Positions 8,088-16,557 of a DNA stretch of 47,986 nt are shown here, piece after piece (positions within the stretch are counted from its first letter, which is position 1; every line of letters begins with the position of its first letter). A model generated the notes under the pieces. The model saw only the letters and a list, made by a program, of their open reading frames with translations, had not been told where the DNA came from and did no database searches. The stretch is from Bacteroidales bacterium (lineage in GTDB: Bacteria > Bacteroidota > Bacteroidia > Bacteroidales > AUK083). The DNA is taken from the NCBI GenBank assembly GCA_021158345.1, contig JAGGUV010000064.1, positions 1-47,986 on the forward strand, given 5' to 3'. Made by a program: the position numbers and the translations under genes.

Positions 8088-9302
8088 ACAATTTAGCTTA
8101 TTTACAAAAACGAAACTTGATAAAATTATTAATGAAACAGAACTAAATACTGCAATATAGCCAAATTGACTTATTAATAATCCTGCTATTAGTGGAAAAA
8201 TTGCTATTAATATGCTTCCTGCTCCTGAAATTCCCGTATATAATGCCCTGTTTTCATTTGTTGATATTTCCATTAAAACACCATTATTGCTTATCTTATA
8301 AATAGCTACAAAAACTCCTGACAAAACAAACAAAAATTGATAAAGGAATTGACTGGCGCCAAAAAATAATGCCATAACAGGTAATGAAGTTCCTATTATC
8401 AAACTGAATTTTAATAAAGTTTTATAATTAATTTTATGTGATATTTTAAAAAATGTTAAACTTGCAAATAGCATTCCTATTGTTCGAAACACCAAAAAAT
8501 TACCAATAAGTTCATACGATAAACCAAATTTATCTTTAGCAAAAAGTATTAAAAAAGGCAGAATACTTATTCCCAATCCTAAACTGTTTATGATAAGTAA
8601 ATAATTTCTTAAGTTTGGATTCTTTTTTATTTCAGATGGAATTAATCGAAAAAATTCAATTAAATTTTTTTTATAAATAACTTTTGAAGGAAATTCTCTA
8701 ATATTCCAAAATCCCGCTGAAGCAACCAGTAAAAGAAAACCTGCACAAAAAAATAATACCACATAATTGTTAGGATAATCAAACTGCTTTATTAAATATC
8801 TGACAAGGAATGCAGAAAAAAACATACCTATACTATTAATTGTTTGCTTTAACGAAAAAAAATGTTTCCTGCTTTCTTGCCTTACAGATTTTCCAAAAAT
8901 ATCATTATATGATACTCCTGAATACGAACCACTTAAAGCAAATATTGAAATTAATAAGAATATTAAAAAAATAATCAAATTATCGCTTAAAATTCCGGAA
9001 ATATAAAAAATAATCGACAAGCCTATTATTGAAAAAGCTCTTAGATTTATTCCTATGAGTAAAAACTTTTTTTTATATACTTTTTTGGAAAGGCTTGATG
9101 CAAATATTAATTGAAATATACTTGTTCCTCCTAACATAATTGCAGTTAATAAACCAAGATGAAATGCACTCCCACCGGCTTTTATCAACATAGAAGGAAT
9201 AATTGTTCCAACATCCATAAAGTTTGAAGCTAAAGCCAGAAACACAGCATGCCATAAAAAACTTCTAAAATTTATTTTTGATTGTTGTAATGATATTTGC
9301 AT
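8076..9302 (-). CDS. Major facilitator superfamily transporter
   Basis: This 408-residue integral membrane protein has about twelve hydrophobic segments spread over its length and a short basic loop after the second helix (SLSKKVYKKKF, about 70-80), as in MFS carriers. The first helix region, SFLWHAVFLALASNFMDVGT, resembles MFS_1-type exporters of unknown substrate. It is last in a minus-strand run that includes a DUF1302-like protein, a LolA-like protein and an RND exporter. The start is 51 bases from the DUF1302-like gene's stop, so it may be co-transcribed. Substrate cannot be read from the sequence. Confidence 0.85.
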   Translation of the reverse strand: MQISLQQSKINFRSFLWHAVFLALASNFMDVGTIIPSMLIKAGGSAFHLGLLTAIMLGGTSIFQLIFASSLSKKVYKKKFLLIGINLRAFSIIGLSIIFYISGILSDNLIIFLIFLLISIFALSGSYSGVSYNDIFGKSVRQESRKHFFSLKQTINSIGMFFSAFLVRYLIKQFDYPNNYVVLFFCAGFLLLVASAGFWNIREFPSKVIYKKNLIEFFRLIPSEIKKNPNLRNYLLIINSLGLGISILPFLILFAKDKFGLSYELIGNFLVFRTIGMLFASLTFFKISHKINYKTLLKFSLIIGTSLPVMALFFGASQFLYQFLFVLSGVFVAIYKISNNGVLMEISTNENRALYTGISGAGSILIAIFPLIAGLLISQFGYIAVFSSVSLIILSSFVFVNKLNCKKN

Positions 9303-9353
9303 TAAATTAATTTTACGTTTTTATTTCGCCTTAAAAGTAACCAAAATTGAGAA

Positions 9354-10610
9354 TTAAAAACTATATTTTAATTTAAAATATCCCATAGAATTGTCTTTAT
9401 ACTGACCAAAACGACCGCTTTCATCACCAATAAAAATATTTGAACCAAGCAAGATTGAAAAACTATCATCAAAATCATAGGTAATTTTAGGTCTTATAAG
9501 AGCATCTTCGTTGGATAATCCGATGTATGAGAACAGCTCAAGGTGTAAGGTTTCTCGAAACATATCATAACGTACTAAAAATGTCATAGTGTTTTCCATT
9601 TCATTGTTCTGCATGTTCTCATCATAATCTAAAATTGCCTCTTGAATAAATTGTGTGCTTAATTTCACATCTTTAATATTGAAATCTAAGCCAATAAGAT
9701 AATGCAAATAATTTTTTTCTACCAATGCATCTGTAGCCAATGGGTCTTCGGTTTGGAAATATTTTCCATTGTAATAAGCAGCTTCGCCACGCAAAATAAA
9801 TCCTTTTATCTCTGTACTAAACGAACCGCCACCAACATATAATCTGTGATGTTCGGGCATTACATTGATACCAATTAATACCGGACTTCCCGATGACATA
9901 TCTATTTGTTTATGAATGTGCATTGCAGGATTGTCGTCCCAGGTATATCCTCCCATTATCTCAAAATCAATGTTTGATGTAAGTGCTGAATATTTCATAA
10001 ACAGCTCGCTGTTTTCAAGGCTTGGTTTAATTTTCGATTTAGACCAGTCGAAAGTTGGGGCTACAGGAAACGCAGGTTGTTTATACCAAATAGATCCTTG
10101 TGTTGGTTTTACTGTAGGAGTGAATACAGGAATGCCAATTACTTCAAAAGTGCTATTTCCTACATAATAATCAAATTTTATTGCCTCTACGCCTGTTCTT
10201 ATCTCATCAAAATCAGGCAATAAAAATTCTGTTAGATTAAGCGGGGAAACAATATCTGTAATGAATGCTCCATCTGCCTTTCCCCAAACAATTTGTTGCC
10301 TGCCTATTCTTAAATCGAAATTTTTAAAATACAAATCCATATATACCTCCCTGAATCTTAAATTCAGGCTATCAGAATTATAAAGATATAACATTGGATT
10401 AGCTTTAAAATCTATCTTCTCTCCTTTTTTCTCAAAATTCAAATTTAATGTTTGCTGAATAATGGAAAAATCACCATTGTTAAATTTTACCCCTTCATAA
10501 TTTCTTACAAATCCGGAAATATCAGGGTTTTGTGCCATTGTAAATTGACTTATAATCAAAATCAATATTAGTATTAAAAAAATCTTTTTCATCTTTTTCA
10601 TCTTTTTCAT
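9354..10610 (-). CDS. Outer-membrane beta-barrel protein, DUF1302-like
   Basis: This protein has 418 residues with a signal peptide (hydrophobic IFLILILILIISQFTMAQ, cleavage after about 26) and then alternating polar and hydrophobic strands to a C-terminal KLKYSF. The terminal aromatic residue is typical of outer-membrane barrels. The segment RQQIVWGKADGAF and the following SPLNL resemble the DUF1302/porin-like proteins often encoded beside RND-type lipid exporters. The 5' end contains three tandem copies of a 9-base unit (10582-10608) encoding MKK-MKK-MKK, so translation could start at M1, M4 or M7. It lies 26 bases after the LolA-like gene. It may serve as the outer-membrane partner of the RND/LolA-like system, which is an inference. 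Confidence 0.72.
   Translation of the reverse strand: MKKMKKMKKIFLILILILIISQFTMAQNPDISGFVRNYEGVKFNNGDFSIIQQTLNLNFEKKGEKIDFKANPMLYLYNSDSLNLRFREVYMDLYFKNFDLRIGRQQIVWGKADGAFITDIVSPLNLTEFLLPDFDEIRTGVEAIKFDYYVGNSTFEVIGIPVFTPTVKPTQGSIWYKQPAFPVAPTFDWSKSKIKPSLENSELFMKYSALTSNIDFEIMGGYTWDDNPAMHIHKQIDMSSGSPVLIGINVMPEHHRLYVGGGSFSTEIKGFILRGEAAYYNGKYFQTEDPLATDALVEKNYLHYLIGLDFNIKDVKLSTQFIQEAILDYDENMQNNEMENTMTFLVRYDMFRETLHLELFSYIGLSNEDALIRPKITYDFDDSFSILLGSNIFIGDESGRFGQYKDNSMGYFKLKYSF
10582..10608 (-). repeat. Three tandem 9-bp repeats at the start of the DUF1302-like gene
   Basis: The unit ATCTTTTTC occurs three times in direct succession (10582-10590, 10591-10599, 10600-10608). Read on the minus strand, it encodes repeated Met-Lys-Lys. 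Changes in copy number keep the frame and alter only the number of start codons and basic residues before the signal peptide. Confidence 0.9.
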
Positions 10611-10636
10611 TGTATAATTGTATCATTACATAATTA

Positions 10637-11407
10637 TTACAACCCTCGCATCATCATTCTTTCGGTAAATTTTGAAGCAGAAACTCCTGAGTTTACTTGC
10701 ACATTGCTTAATACCATGTTTGTTTTATGATTTTTTTGAACATTTTTCATTTCGGAATGAGTAATAATCCAAAAACCGGATATTTTCTCAACTTTTTTTA
10801 TTGTTAATATTTTTAAAAGTTCTCCATCTTCATCGTAAAACTCTTTTTTAACACCAACAAAATTGTCTTTTCTAATCCATGTAATGGTTTTCGAATACAT
10901 ATAATCTTCATCCTTCGACAAGCTTTCAACAACATAACATGGATTTCCGTTAATTGTATCTTCTCTTAAAAGTTTATGAGTATCATCATCTAATTTACGG
11001 TCGCCAAGGTCATCGTAAGTAAAATCAGACCCCATAAAATAATCACTTTTGCTGTCGCTCGAAATGCGTTTAGTCTTTTTCAATGCTGGCAGATAAATCC
11101 ATTGATCGTCAGATTTATCGCTATCGTAACTCCAATTCATAAATGATGTATTTTTTACATCGGCAGGAGAAAGAAAAAACATAATTTTCTTTTCAACTTC
11201 ACCGAAATCCTTTTTGAACTGTTTAATTTTTCGCACTCTCTGACTTCCTGATTTATTAGTAAGAGTCATTGTTAAATTTGATGTTTGATCGTCGCCGGTA
11301 GGTCGGTTATAAGCTTTCTCTACAATTTGTCTACCTGTTAACTGTGCATTTGCACTAAAACTTGCTACAATTAATGTCGCAATTAAGATTAATTTTAAAT
11401 TTTTCAT
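10637..11407 (-). CDS. Outer membrane lipoprotein-sorting protein, LolA-like
   Basis: This 256-residue periplasmic protein has a clear signal peptide (MKNLKLILIATLIVASFSANA, cleaved near residue 21). The mature part has the LolA-like half-barrel pattern with the characteristic segments FLSPADVKNTSFM and DDQWIYLPALKKTKRI, as in the COG2834 group. These proteins commonly accompany RND/MMPL exporters. They are thought to carry hydrophobic molecules, or lipoprotein acyl chains, across the periplasm. It is upstream of the DUF1302-like gene with 26 bases between. It is separated from the RND gene by a pseudogene region of about 520 bases, which probably interrupted an originally tight operon. Confidence 0.85.
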   Translation of the reverse strand: MKNLKLILIATLIVASFSANAQLTGRQIVEKAYNRPTGDDQTSNLTMTLTNKSGSQRVRKIKQFKKDFGEVEKKIMFFLSPADVKNTSFMNWSYDSDKSDDQWIYLPALKKTKRISSDSKSDYFMGSDFTYDDLGDRKLDDDTHKLLREDTINGNPCYVVESLSKDEDYMYSKTITWIRKDNFVGVKKEFYDEDGELLKILTIKKVEKISGFWIITHSEMKNVQKNHKTNMVLSNVQVNSGVSASKFTERMMMRGL

Positions 11408-11455
11408 GGTTTTTAATTATTTAATTATTTAATGTAATAATGTAAAAATGCGATA

Positions 11456-11915
11456 ATGCGATAATGCTATAATAATCAATTCATTTATTCATGCTAATGA
11501 TTAAAATTTTTGTAGGTTGAATCTTTTGCTTTCGACATTATTTTATTCATCTCATTGGCTTCTTTTAATAATCTTACTAATTCATCTTTATTCTTACTAA
11601 GATTTGATTCTTTAATTACTTCTAACTAATATTCCGATTCATCAACCTCTTCAACCACAATACATATTTTACTGAAGAATTCTTTTTTAGACCGTGCTTT
11701 GCAAGCTGCTCTATAATTTGCACCGGTAGAAGTTGCCGATTTTACCAATTGATATGTTATTACTGCTGATGCTTTTTTTGTTAACAAAGTGTCGCAAAAA
11801 TTAATTATATCAATAGCAAACTTCTTAGTCCTTTTTTTTCATCACTACAATAAATTCTTCTTTCTTAGTCATTTTATTAAATTTTAAACATTAAATCATT
11901 TTAGCATTATCGCAT
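11456..11915. repeat. Element bounded by 13-bp inverted repeats around a four-helix-bundle pseudogene
   Basis: ATGCGATAATGCT at 11456-11468 and its exact reverse complement at 11903-11915 bracket the pseudogene. A second overlapping copy of ATGCGATAATGC lies at 11448-11459. The arms sit in short AT-rich repeats, so they may be a mobile-element boundary or independent copies of an intergenic repeat. No target-site duplication is obvious. Confidence 0.5.
11494..11872 (-). pseudogene. Four-helix bundle protein (23S rRNA intervening-sequence / S23 type), inactivated
   Basis: Read from an ATG at 11872, the frame opens MTKKEEFIVVMKK and runs into a stop. Removing one A from the A8 run near 11832-11839 restores TKKFAIDIINFCDTLL, then QLVKSATSTGANYRAACKA and ICIVVEEVDESEY. 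Next comes an in-frame TAG (11626-11628) where the family has a tryptophan, then LEVIKE and on to TAG at 11494. This is the small four-helix-bundle family found in 23S intervening sequences and as stand-alone genes. It carries two independent lesions, a frameshift and a nonsense codon, so it is most likely a true pseudogene. Its function in the family is unknown. Confidence 0.78.
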
Positions 11916-11928
11916 TTCAGCATTTAAT

Positions 11929-14241
11929 CTATTTCTCTTTCTTCTTAAAATAAATATTAGACATATATAATAGTACTACCATAATTGTAAGTGTACCTAC
12001 AAAACTTGTAAACATATTTAGCGAAACTAAAGCTCCTAATTCACGATTTGGCGGGAATACAGAAAACATAAGAACCATAAAACCTGCAATTACTACTATT
12101 GCATTAAAACTTATTGCTCTACCTGAATGTGCCATTGTAATTTGAGTAGCCTTGAGTTTATCATCGGTTTGAGCAGCATTATTTTTGTACTGTTCAATAA
12201 AATGAACTGCGTAATCAATTCCTATACCTATAGCAATGCTTGAAAGTAATGCTGTTGTGCTATTCAACGGGATATTAAGAAATCCCATAATACCAAAACT
12301 TATTAATGCAGTTATTGTAATAGGAACAGCTCCTATTAATCCAATTTTAAAATTTTTGAACATTAGAGAAAGCAAAATAATGACTATTAATAAAGATAGT
12401 ATTAGACTCATTATTTGACCCTCTAAAATTAAGTCTGTAAATACTAATCCTTTATAGCCACTTCCAGCATAATTCATTGTAATTCCTTGCTTTTTGAAAT
12501 CATTTTTGTAAGAATCTATTATTTCGATTGCTGAGTTTATAGCTTTAGAATTATCGCTTTTAAGTTGAAAAGTAACATTCAGTTTATCATAATCGTAGTT
12601 TACTACTTTATCTAAGTTCTCAGGGTCTCCAGACATTTCATAAAGCAGTAAATATTGAGCGATTAAATTCTTACTGTCGGGAATTGTGTTAAATTTTTCT
12701 TTATCTGCATTCATAACTTTATTCATACGATCGATGTAATCGGTAAGAGAAAAAGTGTTTCCTACAACTTTAAGTTTATTGTCAACATTTTTTTGCATCT
12801 TGTCAACCAATTTTAACACAGCTGGTTCTTTAAATGCATCTTTTTTGCCGTTTGCATCAAGTATAAGATTAAGCGTGCTTGTTCCTCCAAAATGCTCATT
12901 AATAAACTTATCTGTCTTAACAATATCGCTGTTTTTTTCAAATTTTTCCAAAAAACTTGAGTTAATCCAGACTTTTTGCATACCTATAATTGAAAGTATT
13001 ATAATAGCAATAGTTCCAATTATTGAAACATACTTATGCTTTATTACAGCAGTAGCAAAATTATTGGCAAGTGTTGAGTATGAGTGACCTCCTTTAGCAT
13101 TATTATTTGCTTTTATTTTTTGAGGTTTAGGCAAACCAAAAATCATAATACCTGCCGGTAAAAAGATCAACGAGAACACCATTGCAACCATTACTCCAAA
13201 GGCAGTAAATATTCCAAAATATTTAATGGGATAAACCTGAGAAGTAAGCAAAGAGATAAAACCTACAGCAGTGGTAACAGAAGTCATAACAACTGGTTTC
13301 CACAAATTTTTAAGCATATCAAGAGTTGCTTCTTTTTTTGTTGCATCGGGATGTTTGTTAATATATATATGAAGGTGTGTGTAAAGATGAATTCCATCCG
13401 CCACACCAATTGCGATAAGCATAACCGGAATCATTGTTGAAACAGCATATATCGGGATATTTACTGCAGCCATAAGTCCAAAAGCCCAAATAGTTGAAAA
13501 AAATACTACACCCAGAGTTATAAATGTTCCTTTCAAACTCCTTAATGTAATTAAAAGTACAAGGAAGATTATCAATAAAACAATAGGAACCATCTTTTTC
13601 ATATCTGCAGGACCAAGTAATGCCATTGTGCCTTCAACAATAGGGCGACCTGCAACATAAATTTTAATATCTTTATTCTCAGATGCTTTAGCAACTTTTA
13701 ATATTTTTTTATAGAATTTTTGAGAGAATACCCCATCTTTAATTTCGGCAACTATTACTGTAACAGTCTCATCAGAAGATACTAATCTGCCAAAAATCAT
13801 TTCGTTGCTTTCAACATTCTTTTTTATTTGCAGTAACTTTTCTTTTGATTTAGGAACTCGTTTATAAAAAGGTTTTACATCCATTCCATCTTCAGTCCCG
13901 ATAATATTATCTGCCGTATATAAAGAAGTTACATCGTCTTTATCAATCTCATTAAATTTCTGAAATCTTTTTGTTAATTGCTTAAGAGTGTCGAGGGTTT
14001 CTGTATTAAAAATGCCTTTTTTGTTTTCAAGGGCAATTATTATTCCATCATTAATATTAAACCACTCTTCGGCTTTATTGCTATAAATAAATGCGGGATT
14101 GTTTTGTGGCATATACTTATCCAAATCAGTTTCCATTCTTGTATTTTCTTTCATCTTAAAGAAAAACAAAACTGTGATAACAAGAATAGCAATCATGACA
14201 GCCCATGAATAATTTAATAATTTATTTAGTAATTTTTCCAT
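11929..14241 (-). CDS. RND-superfamily exporter, MMPL/HpnN-like
   Basis: This 770-residue inner-membrane transporter shows the duplicated RND layout. One membrane helix (about 13-30) precedes a periplasmic loop of about 185 residues, followed by a helix cluster (about 215-370). Then come a helix near 405-425, a second loop to about 610 and a final helix cluster ending KKKEK. Acidic residues in GVADGIHLY and GIGIDYAVHF within the helices match proton-relay positions of the MMPL branch. This short form lacks the long docking loops of multidrug AcrB pumps and resembles lipid or hopanoid exporters. It follows a perfect 18-bp palindrome and is grouped with TetR, cupin, LolA-like and DUF1302-like genes. 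Proton-driven export of a hydrophobic compound is inferred; the substrate is unknown. Confidence 0.87.
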   Translation of the reverse strand: MEKLLNKLLNYSWAVMIAILVITVLFFFKMKENTRMETDLDKYMPQNNPAFIYSNKAEEWFNINDGIIIALENKKGIFNTETLDTLKQLTKRFQKFNEIDKDDVTSLYTADNIIGTEDGMDVKPFYKRVPKSKEKLLQIKKNVESNEMIFGRLVSSDETVTVIVAEIKDGVFSQKFYKKILKVAKASENKDIKIYVAGRPIVEGTMALLGPADMKKMVPIVLLIIFLVLLITLRSLKGTFITLGVVFFSTIWAFGLMAAVNIPIYAVSTMIPVMLIAIGVADGIHLYTHLHIYINKHPDATKKEATLDMLKNLWKPVVMTSVTTAVGFISLLTSQVYPIKYFGIFTAFGVMVAMVFSLIFLPAGIMIFGLPKPQKIKANNNAKGGHSYSTLANNFATAVIKHKYVSIIGTIAIIILSIIGMQKVWINSSFLEKFEKNSDIVKTDKFINEHFGGTSTLNLILDANGKKDAFKEPAVLKLVDKMQKNVDNKLKVVGNTFSLTDYIDRMNKVMNADKEKFNTIPDSKNLIAQYLLLYEMSGDPENLDKVVNYDYDKLNVTFQLKSDNSKAINSAIEIIDSYKNDFKKQGITMNYAGSGYKGLVFTDLILEGQIMSLILSLLIVIILLSLMFKNFKIGLIGAVPITITALISFGIMGFLNIPLNSTTALLSSIAIGIGIDYAVHFIEQYKNNAAQTDDKLKATQITMAHSGRAISFNAIVVIAGFMVLMFSVFPPNRELGALVSLNMFTSFVGTLTIMVVLLYMSNIYFKKKEK

Positions 14242-14281
14242 TTTTAATATGTTTCTTATATGTTAATTAATATTCACTAAC

Positions 14282-14299
14282 TTTATTTTGCAAAATAAA
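14282..14299. promoter_or_regulatory. Perfect 18-bp palindrome, candidate TetR operator for the exporter
   Basis: TTTATTTTGCAAAATAAA is its own reverse complement and lies 41 bases upstream of the RND start. The half-site GCAAAATAAA recurs at 15276-15285 upstream of the TetR gene. The TATTTTG inside it resembles a -7 element one base short, so bound repressor would cover the promoter. Confidence 0.55.
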
Positions 14300-14324
14300 A
14301 CCCGTTTAAAATAATGCCGGAATT

Positions 14325-14663
14325 TTACAAGAAAATAGTTTTAGATGTTGGTTTTGGTGCTTTCACAACCAATACACGCACAACCTTATCTGAATTGTTA
14401 TAAATGCAATGAGGTATATCCTTTGGACTTTCTACCAAACAATCCTGTTCAACCACTTGTTTTTCATCGCCAACCATAATCTCGGGTGTTCCTTCTAAAA
14501 TGTAGAAAAAAACATCTACAGGAGTAATATGTGGTTTTAAGCTTTCGCCTGGCTGCAATGTTAAATGTGATGCTTGTGCAGAATTATTGTCATATATTAG
14601 TTTTGTTTCTATTTTATGAACTGTTTTTTTTACTGATGTTTTTGATACTTGATTAATTTTCAT
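14325..14663 (-). CDS. Cupin-domain protein
   Basis: This 112-residue protein is one small beta-barrel. The first cupin motif is degenerate: H45 is present in KPHITPVDVFFYILEG, but the second histidine is proline and the glutamate is E57. The second motif, SPKDIPHCIYN, keeps its histidine and asparagine. Metal binding may thus be weakened. It starts 6 bases after the TetR gene ends, so the two are almost certainly co-transcribed. Small cupins beside regulators often bind or modify a small ligand, but nothing in the sequence identifies one here. Confidence 0.82.
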   Translation of the reverse strand: MKINQVSKTSVKKTVHKIETKLIYDNNSAQASHLTLQPGESLKPHITPVDVFFYILEGTPEIMVGDEKQVVEQDCLVESPKDIPHCIYNNSDKVVRVLVVKAPKPTSKTIFL

Positions 14664-14669
14664 GATAGT

Positions 14670-15248
14670 TTATTTTATTATTAATATTTTTATTGTTTCC
14701 AGTAATTTGTTGCCTTCCAATTTAAGGTCAAAAGAGTAAGAATTTTGTTTCCATTTTTTTACAAGAAGTCTTAATGACCCCATTATTATTAGTGCAATTT
14801 GTTTTTTATCAACTTCATTTTTTATTTCTCCTGTATTTTGACCTTCTTCTATAATTTGTGAAATAAGCTCTTCATTTGCCTTAAGTATTTCATTAATCTT
14901 GTTATACAATATTTTATCATTATTAAATATTTCTTCTGCAAATATTACAGAAATTATTGCAGGATTTTTTACGAAAAAATTAAAATGAGTTTGATAAATT
15001 TTCCCTATTTTCTTTAATGAATTCAAATTGCTTTTCATCAACTCTTGATTAAATTCATTAATATTATCTTTAAATTCATCAAGAATTTCAGCAAGTATGT
15101 GAAATTTGCTTTCAAAATGTCTGTAAATCCCGGGTTCTGAAATTCCGATTGCTTTTGAAAGATTTTTAATTGTCAAACCCTGAATTCCTTTTTTATCAAT
15201 TAATATAATGGCTTCGTTAATTATTTGTTGTTGTCTGTCGCTTAACAT
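14670..15248 (-). CDS. TetR/AcrR-family transcriptional regulator
   Basis: This protein has 192 residues. The N-terminal helix-turn-helix covers about 8-50, with GLTIKNLSKAIGISEPGIYR in the recognition region followed by HFESKFHILAEIL. The rest is a helical ligand and dimer domain. It heads the minus-strand run that continues with the cupin and RND exporter. TetR proteins usually repress neighbouring exporters until a ligand binds. An imperfect palindrome at 15264-15290 just upstream of this gene shares a half-site with the perfect palindrome before the exporter. Together these support control of itself and of the exporter. The ligand is unknown. Confidence 0.9.
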   Translation of the reverse strand: MLSDRQQQIINEAIILIDKKGIQGLTIKNLSKAIGISEPGIYRHFESKFHILAEILDEFKDNINEFNQELMKSNLNSLKKIGKIYQTHFNFFVKNPAIISVIFAEEIFNNDKILYNKINEILKANEELISQIIEEGQNTGEIKNEVDKKQIALIIMGSLRLLVKKWKQNSYSFDLKLEGNKLLETIKILIIK

Positions 15249-15263
15249 TTTAAAATTGTTAGT

Positions 15264-15290
15264 TAGTATTTACTCGCAAAATAAACACTA
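15264..15290. promoter_or_regulatory. Candidate TetR auto-operator
   Basis: TAGTATTTA (15264-15272) and TAAACACTA (15282-15290) form an inverted repeat with one mismatch and a 9-base spacer. The half-site GCAAAATAAA (15276-15285) inside it is identical to half of the palindrome before the RND gene. It lies 16-42 bases upstream of the TetR start. Confidence 0.5.
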
Positions 15291-15512
15291 TTTATTTAAC
15301 TATGCAAATATTTTTTAAAAAAAATTAATATCCTCTATTAAAAAGACTTATTGTAACACTTAAAAGACTTTAAGAAAGGCATGATTTTTTGTCATCTTTT
15401 TAAATTTCCTGACAAATAAACATATATAGAAGTTTAGATGTATAAAATTCAGTAATGGTATAAAAATTGCAAGAGAGACCTAATCAATAAAAAAATAAAA
15501 TTAAATAATAAA

Positions 15513-16466
15513 ATGAAAGCAACAAAAGAGGAATATGATGTAATAGTTATAGGAGGAGGCCCTGCAGGAAGTACTTCTTCAATGTACACTTCTCGTGCAA
15601 ATTTATCTACACTTGTTATTGACAAGGGAATAACAAGCGGAGCATTGGGTGCAACCTCAAAAATATCTAACTTCCCTGGAGTTCCTGATGTAAAAGGTAT
15701 AGACCTTTTGAAAAACATTCAGGAACAGGCAAAATCATTTGGTGCTGAATTTATTTCCGACAAAGTTATTGGAGTTGATCTCAATAATGAAATAAAAACC
15801 ATTTACACAAATGACGGTATTTATAAAGCTAGAAGTGTAATACTTGCCAGTGGTTCAATGGGACGTTCAAATACTATTGAAGGTGAGAAAAGATTTATTG
15901 GACGAGGAGTTAGTTATTGTGCTACTTGCGACGGAGCTTTTTATAAAGATGCTGTTGTTGCTGTAATTGGCAATAATGATGAAGCTCTGGAAGAATTACT
16001 TTTCTTGACAAAATATGCAAAAAAAGTTTATCTGATAAATAAATTTAAAGAATTAAAAGCCAGAAAAGAATTAATTGAAAAAGTTGAAAATAATCCAAAA
16101 GTTGAAATACTTAATGAGACAAGACCTTTAAAAATTCAAGGTAATTTGAAACTTGAAAGTATTTTAATTTCATCGAAAGAAAATGTTAAGAAAGAACTTG
16201 AAGTAAGTGGTGTATTTATTTATTTGCAGGGGAATAAACCAATTATCGATTACACAATGGGACAAATTTCTGTTGATGATAAAGGTTGTGTTAATGTAAA
16301 CAGCAATATGGAAACATCGATAGAAGGAGTTTTTGCAATTGGTGATTTACTCTGCACTCATCCTAAACAAGCTGCTATTGCTGCCGGTGATGGCGCTATT
16401 GCTGCAATTGCAGTTGATAAATGGTTAAATAAAAAAGCTACTGCTGTACAAGATTGGAGAAAATAA
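15513..16466 (+). CDS. Thioredoxin-reductase-like flavoprotein, candidate ferredoxin-linked type (FFTR-like)
   Basis: This 317-residue protein follows the low-molecular-weight thioredoxin reductase plan. The FAD motif is GGGPAG (14-19), the redox-active site is C136-AT-C139, and the C-terminal FAD-contact GD is at 277-278, followed by AAGDGAIAA. In the second nucleotide domain, the expected GxGxxA is GNNDEA (153-158), and the NADPH-phosphate HRRxxxR segment is replaced by INKFKELKARK. Loss of both motifs is the mark of ferredoxin-dependent flavin thioredoxin reductases described in clostridia. So this enzyme probably does not use NADPH and may take electrons from a ferredoxin such as the one at 1585. 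It would reduce thioredoxin (one is encoded at 21098). Fold is certain; the electron donor is inferred. Confidence 0.85.
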   Translation: MKATKEEYDVIVIGGGPAGSTSSMYTSRANLSTLVIDKGITSGALGATSKISNFPGVPDVKGIDLLKNIQEQAKSFGAEFISDKVIGVDLNNEIKTIYTNDGIYKARSVILASGSMGRSNTIEGEKRFIGRGVSYCATCDGAFYKDAVVAVIGNNDEALEELLFLTKYAKKVYLINKFKELKARKELIEKVENNPKVEILNETRPLKIQGNLKLESILISSKENVKKELEVSGVFIYLQGNKPIIDYTMGQISVDDKGCVNVNSNMETSIEGVFAIGDLLCTHPKQAAIAAGDGAIAAIAVDKWLNKKATAVQDWRK

Positions 16467-16557
16467 AATTATCAAACTCTTTAATTGTTTTATTAATACA
16501 TATGTAGGTGTGAATGCTGATTTGTAATTAACTCTTGCAAATAATTCAGCACAAAAT

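Noticed and set aside
5622-15248. Hopanoid pathway linking the radical SAM protein with the HpnN-like RND exporter
   Set aside because: No squalene-hopene cyclase or other hpn gene is present in the window, the two genes are about 5 kb apart on opposite strands, and both families have many non-hopanoid members.
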